DNA from: Lytechinus variegatus
Taxonomy: Eukaryota; Echinodermata; Echinoidea; Temnopleuroida; Toxopneustidae
DNA length: 64,000 nucleotides
Reading direction: 5' to 3'
NCBI RefSeq assembly: GCF_018143015.1
Contig: NC_054741.1
Span: 13,763,736-13,827,735, forward strand
Both the position numbers and the translations under genes were made by a program. The notes below the pieces were generated by a model, which saw nothing but the letters and a program-made list of their open reading frames with translations, was not told where the DNA came from and did not search any database. Each line of letters begins with the position of its first letter. The stretch's first letter is position 1. This document shows positions 59,601-64,000 of the stretch, in pieces.

Positions 59601-61403
59601 AATTAAGTGTAACTGAAGTTATCGATTGATTTTCATTATTTTATTGCCAATTTGAGGAGCGTGTGTTTGTAGGCTTGTAGCATATGTTTATGAGCGTATA
59701 ACACGTAACTGGAGCAATGATCGCTGTCGCAATTGGTGATTCTCAAATTGGCTCTAAAAGTGATTGAAGAACGCTTTCGAGAGTCTCGTTACGTGTTACA
59801 CGCTCATACACATGTGCTACAAGCCTACAAACACACGCTCCTCAGATTGGCATTAAAATAATGAAAATCAATCGATAACTTCAGTTACACTCAATTCTGC
59901 AGCGATCTGTGCATGTATGTACGGTACAGTATGCAAATTGCGCATCCAACGAACGTCGGCGCTAACTAGGGCCCTGCACTGACCGGAGCATACCCATTTC
60001 GTGTGGTACAAAAACTTGAGTCTCCAGAATAAATGTGGATTAAATCGGCGATTTTGGAAGTAAACTCACTCTAGATTAATTGAAATATATTGACATATTA
60101 GTGATTAAAACATGTGCAGTGTCTTAGAACTAAGAATTAATGTGAGGCTGTGAGCTTGTTCACTGACTTTACAGTCCCACGCAAGCTTTATGCAGATGCT
60201 ACCGTGTACACGGTGATGGAATTTAGTACACGTGCACTGACATGACCGTGCGTGTACACGTGTACCCGAAACGGGCCTAGGCTAAATCCATTCAATCTAA
60301 TTTTAATTTGTCTATTCCCCATTTGGTCTACATTTAGACTAATATGCACTTAATTTTTTTTTCAGAAGGAGACTTTCCCTGACTCCAGACCCTATGTTAA
60401 GATATTGTAATCACTTAATTCTACAATAGAAAGTGTATAGTTAAATATTTAAGCTCCAGTAATCAAAGATGCCGCTGTTAGCATCCCACCTTATATTCTG
60501 TATTAAATATGGGTGTGGGAATTCATTTTTTTGGGGGGGAAGGGGTAATTTTCACTTGTAATTTCAGCCTATTTCAGCTTTCATCTGTACAAAAGCATGG
60601 AGGCTCTTTCAATTTCATTTTTTTTCTAACTTTTTTTTAATTAGTGATCACTCACATCCCTGGTTAGAACATGGAATAATATTGAGATTTCACCTTTCCT
60701 AATCACCAATCTGAGTGGCAATCTCTCTCAGTATGTACATGGCTGTGCACATCAAGCCTTACCAATCACTGATTGCTTGCGTTATGCAGCAACCAGGCTG
60801 GCCACAGTAGATTGAAAGGGTGGTCATGAAATTGGATTTAAATTTGCATTGCCTTCAGATCATGCAAAAGATTTGTAGTGTCAGTTGAGTCAACAAATCA
60901 AAATATACATATTTTTAATATCTGAGGTCTAAAAAGACAAATTTACGAAAATAAAATTCTTATCTAAAGTGTCAAAAACTGAATTGCCTGAGTTTGTAAG
61001 TGACTTGATAGGTGAGGCTTATATAGAAAACCTGGTGAAAAAAAGATGGAGAGAATTATTTGATTGTAAAGTTGATTTGTATTCTTTATTGATAAGTTAC
61101 ATAGTTATCCAGCATAAAATCAGCTTATGATCAAACTTGTGCTTAGCGTCCTCAGTTAAACTAATGTAACAGATTATTACTCTTATTAGTAGTAGTAGTA
61201 TTATAGACATCATCAGTGTTTGAGGTTGTTTTTTCTGTATGTCTGAATAAACCCCCACCCCACTCCCTTCCTCCTTCAGGTATTCCTCATTGGTAGGAAC
61301 GATAGGAAAGAAATTCAACAAGAAGAGGATACACTCACAGACCGATGCTGATGCTCCCAGGAAGAAACATAAAAAGAAGTTCCTCAAGCCTCCAGATGAA
61401 TGA
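50682..61403 (+). CDS. MPHOSPH6: M-phase phosphoprotein 6 homologue, 5 exons, complete
   Basis: Exons 50682-50744, 57277-57389, 58289-58379, 58970-59064 and 61280-61403, with GT-AG borders and agreeing phases; 161 aa, against about 160 in human. MPHOSPH6 helps couple the nuclear RNA exosome to the MTR4 helicase and acts in 5.8S rRNA 3' processing. Family marks are clear: LSKNL..MKFMQR at the N-terminus, HWVLDLPDL near residue 45, LVFGRMSFNGMNP near 77, an acidic stretch (EEVEDEEEVEEQAE), EEMADRY, then VGTIGKKFNKKR and a basic C-terminus ending KKFLKPPDE. The start AAAAATGG has a fair Kozak context. Intron 1 is 6.5 kb and packed with repeats. A hAT-like insertion ends 66 bases upstream of the ATG. 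Confidence 0.95.
51520..51830. repeat. dispersed repeat, copy 2
   Basis: Second copy of the repeat at 265-590 (shared 'aatagtaggggcaca', 'aaatgtccccctactattt', 'aaaacatgtattttgg' and 'gacgaga'). In MPHOSPH6 intron 1. Confidence 0.5.
52205..52767. mobile_element. Foldback/MITE with CCCGGGGGCC ends
   Basis: Inverted ends of about 45 bases share GAGTGGATACCATGCGCGACC. CAAAAAAA flanks both sides (52197-52204 and 52768-52775), an 8-bp but low-complexity duplication. Inside, 'cgtgtttaggg' and 'acttgttaagg' words repeat. In MPHOSPH6 intron 1. Confidence 0.72.
52921..53045. repeat. (ATC)n imperfect microsatellite
   Basis: Imperfect CAT/CAC triplets in MPHOSPH6 intron 1. Confidence 0.85.
53376..53553. 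mobile_element. hAT-like MITE with CATAGGCGGCGGAAGC ends, copy 2
   Basis: CATAGGCGGCGGAAGC at the left, GCTTCTGCCGCCAATG at the right, with ATTGAAAC duplicated at 53368-53375 and 53554-53561 (8 bp). Same family as 45056-45332. MPHOSPH6 intron 1. Confidence 0.9.
55153..55549. mobile_element. MITE with CAGAG-T-CCAAGT ends
   Basis: Left CAGAGCTACCAAGTCTCACG and right (reversed) CAGAGATGCCAAGTTC; AGTACT on both sides. The interior repeats 'tctcacgcat' several times. An outer, weaker pair (CTTCTAGAGAGTAAAA near 55091 and TTTTACTCTCCAGAAG near 55553) suggests it landed inside another palindromic element. MPHOSPH6 intron 1. Confidence 0.65.
56351..57056. repeat. Tandem pair of ~350-bp units
   Basis: Units at 56351-56717 and 56719-57056 share, in order: 'acctca.taa.gtgg', 'ccagagtagtc.gactt.caagcac', 'ac.gcaata', 'aattcaccccgc', 'gacaagccttg', 'catttgtgtgtt', 'caggtgc.gactt.cta' and 'gac.tcattggta.tagga'. 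A lone fragment of the unit end is at 54998-55028. MPHOSPH6 intron 1; non-coding. Confidence 0.7.
59276..60279. mobile_element. hAT-like palindromic element with TAGGCCCG ends
   Basis: Starts TAGGCCCGGTTT and ends AAACGGGCCTA. GGCTAAAT is duplicated exactly at 59268-59275 and 60280-60287 (8 bp). Subterminal GTGTACACG words occur at both ends. It contains a second large palindrome at 59522-59981. MPHOSPH6 intron 4. Confidence 0.9.
59522..59981. repeat. Large inner palindrome, ~190-bp arms
   Basis: Arms 59522-59709 and 59788-59981 pair with only a few mismatches and one indel; ends CAGTGCAGGGCCCTAGTTAG. The 78-base spacer is not palindromic. Flanks show no clean duplication, so it may be part of the outer element rather than an insertion. 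Confidence 0.85.
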
Positions 61404-63284
61404 ATTCCATATGTATGTATTCCCAATGAGCCTTTCTGTGATATAAGTGGGAAAGGAGAAAGTATTAGCGTAAGGAGTGCAAGAGAATAGAATTGAGTGT
61501 CAGTGATCAAAGTGGGAACAAGTCATATTGTCACTTGGCTGGCAGAAAGGCTGAGGATGCGCAACAATTTTCAATTCTCGTGTGACAGGCATAAGGGCAT
61601 TAGCTTAATCATGGTCTACATGAAATGTACAGTGAGTGGTACAGTTAGTGTCCTTCTGCTTGTCCAACAGGAATGGGAATTGATATACACATAAATCTGA
61701 ATACCCTCCAACCAGCCTGGCAACAATGATTTTCATTGAAAGTCACTGATAGATCCTTTATGGACTGCTCCTGAGTTAACTGCACTTTCATTATTAATGT
61801 CCACTATTTCAACTCGATATTAAGACATTGCTGTATTTATTGAACTTTAATTTATGAATCTATTCTCAAATTGTTTGAAAAGCAATGTGATCTGCAAAAT
61901 CAAAGCACCTTGTCATTGGTAGATCTGGGAAGTGATTTTTGAAACAAGTAATAAGTGATTTTTCACTGACTACTATTTTTTAGGCAATGGGATGCAAGGA
62001 TTTGTAGTAGCCTGTAACCATAGTCCATGAAAATCACTATTTGTTTCATGAAAGCTCCCCTTATTCACTTTATAATTGTTAACATAGGAATGAGCATTCT
62101 GTGGCTTCACCACTTTTCACCTCTGGATCATTCAAAACGTGTAATTAATCAGTCAGTGTAAAAGACTGATCTGATATTTTCTACTACTAATAAACACAAC
62201 ACCCTTCCCATTTTTTCTGGGGGGTGGAAAGTTTTAAAACTTTCAATATTATGTGACAATGTGATATCTACACAATATTGGCTGTTTGCAATTAGCTGTA
62301 ATTGACCCACTTTTTTCTCTCTTAATGTATTATCAAAGTACAATATTCCGACACTTAACACAATGACAATGCTGCCCCAAACCTTAAACCATTTCGAAAG
62401 TAAGCTTCCCATCGTATGGTCTAATCAAATATTATTTTGCAAGCTGTATGTGCAATTTTCATGGGAGTTGCAAACACTTTGTGAAATAAAAGTTTTCTTC
62501 AGAGTCTGCCATGGCAAATGAGTCCTAAAAGCCATTCTGCATGTATTTCTCAATGAATTTTGTGTAGTGAGTAAATTTTGAATGTACAATTGATAAACTG
62601 CAGCCAGTCGTTATACATGGATACATGTACGCCATCAACATGTGAACAATGTGAATGTTCCAAGGTTCACATGCTAACTTTTCATGCGAACTTTGCCCAA
62701 GTTTTGCAGCTTATGCAAGACATTCGCAAAACCTCTGTGATCCGACTATGGATTTACAGAGACTTTGGAAGTACACACTTTCTCCATAGACCCCAGTTTG
62801 CAAATATGCACACATGGTCTTTCGTGGTAAAACTTTTTTCAATATAGAGTATCTTCTGAGATTTACCTGAATTATCAGTGAATATGAATTACATTATTAT
62901 CCATATCTCAAGAACCATAGTGGAAAACTATTATACAAATTTAACTCTTTGCACGCTGAATTAATTTTTGGGGGATGATAATGACAATTGTTTCCTCGTT
63001 AATTTTCAAGATTTCCATATTGCACCACTGATACTTATTATTATATAGATGTTATCCAAGAACTATTGCCTTATTAGATCAATATGAAGGAAAGGGGAAA
63101 ACTAATTATTATGATTGTTGAATTTAATTGTATGAATGTACAAGATTGTAAATCAGCGTGCAAAGGGTTAAGTGGACCCCACCCACAGGATGGGGTCCAC
63201 ATTAGCACAATAGATACAGTAGATAATCCCCTTTATAATATATACACATGTAGCTCCATAGCTAGGTTAACACCTTTGACACAA
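61404..63284. other. 3' flank of MPHOSPH6
   Basis: Probable 3' UTR followed by AT-rich DNA. AATAAA hexamers at 62189-62194 and 62485-62490 are candidate polyadenylation signals. A minus-strand open frame at 62149-62412 has a hydrophobic stretch (VWGSIVIVLSVGILYF) but no other support. No further exon was recognised. Confidence 0.4.
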
Positions 63285-64000
63285 CCATTTTTGTCTCACC
63301 TGCGAAGCAAAGTGAGACTATAGGCGCCGCTTTTCCGACGGCGGCGGCGGCGTCAACATCAAATCTTAACCTGAGGTTAAGTTTTTGAAATGACATCATA
63401 ACTTAGAAAGTATATGGACCTAGTTCATGAAACTTGGCCATAAGGTTAATCAAGTATTACTGAACATCCTATTAGAGTTTCATGTCACATGACCAAGGTC
63501 AAAGGTCATTTAGGGTCAATGAACTTAGACCATGTTGGAGGAATCAACATCGAAATCTTAACCTGTGGTTAAGTTTTTGAAATGTCATCATAACTTAGAA
63601 AATATATGGACCTAGTTCATGAAACTTGGACATAAGGTTAATCAAGTATCACTGAACATCCTGCATGAGTTTCACGTCACATGACCAAGGTCAAAGGTCA
63701 TTTAGGGTCAATGAACTTTGGCCGAATTGGAGATATCTGTTGAATTCCCATCATAACTTTGAAAATTTATGGATCTGATTCATGAAACTTGGACATAATA
63801 GTAATCAAGCATCACTGAAAATTTTGTGCAAGTTTCAGGTCTCATGATTAAGGTCAAAGGTCATTAGGGTCAATGAACTTTGGCCGAATCGGGGGTATCT
63901 GTTGAATTACCATCATAACTTTGGAAGTTTATTGGGCTAGTTCATTAAACTTGGACATTAGAGTAATCAAGTATCACTGAACATCCTGTGCACATTTCAG
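63285..64000. repeat. Tandem repeat with GGTCAAAGGTCA core, runs off the window
   Basis: Begins with a short hairpin, GTCTCACCTGCGAAGCAAAG/GTGAGAC, and a GGCGGCGGCGGCGTC run. At least three and a half units of about 160-190 bases follow, sharing 'catcataactta', 'tatggacctagttcatgaaa', 'cttggacataag', 'aatcaagtatcactgaacat', 'gtcacatgaccaaggtca' and 'tagggtcaatgaactt'. I recall very similar repeats in several marine invertebrate genomes; the family name is not known to me. Confidence 0.85.

Noticed and set aside
61097-61510. Minus-strand 137-codon gene
   Set aside because: It is antisense to MPHOSPH6 exon 5 and has no recognisable domain.

Overview
The window looks like nuclear DNA of a marine deuterostome invertebrate, most likely an echinoderm (sea-urchin-like). 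The reasons are AT-rich introns, four protein genes with canonical GT-AG splice sites, abundant tRNA-derived SINEs and foldback or MITE elements, a Penelope-like element, and LINEs ending in short A-rich repeats rather than long poly(A). The species is an inference; no rRNA or mitochondrial marker is present.

Layout. (1) 918-13351, minus strand: a complete ten-exon secreted membrane-dipeptidase (DPEP/renal dipeptidase) gene. Its introns hold a recent LINE, several MITEs and a SINE. (2) 13352-19031: intergenic, with a SINE and a broken Penelope-like element that was hit by a 1.03-kb foldback transposon. (3) 19032-25241, minus strand: a four-exon SLC16/monocarboxylate-transporter-like gene whose frame is broken twice by one extra base, both times in a four-base A/T run. 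(4) 25242-33700: intergenic, with a degenerate LINE, a SINE, a perfect 39-bp hairpin and simple repeats. (5) 33701-43480, plus strand: a twelve-exon SAMHD1-like gene without a SAM domain and lacking one of the four HD metal ligands. (6) 43481-50681: intergenic, mostly nested hAT-like elements, the outermost ending 66 bp before the next gene. (7) 50682-61403, plus strand: a complete five-exon MPHOSPH6 gene (nuclear exosome cofactor). (8) 61404-64000: 3' flank ending in a tandem repeat that carries nuclear-receptor-like DR1 motifs.

The four genes do not form a pathway; this is ordinary eukaryotic neighbourhood. The most unusual points are: a LINE insertion bounded by one 13-bp target-site duplication that also contains a 170-bp, one-mismatch copy of the host gene from about 1.2 kb away; a SAMHD1-like protein with degraded catalytic residues in an otherwise intact gene; a hAT-like element inserted next to the MPHOSPH6 start; and a dense set of foldback elements whose target-site duplications can be read directly. 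All exon boundaries were derived by hand from splice sites, reading phase and remembered family sequences; no database search was run.
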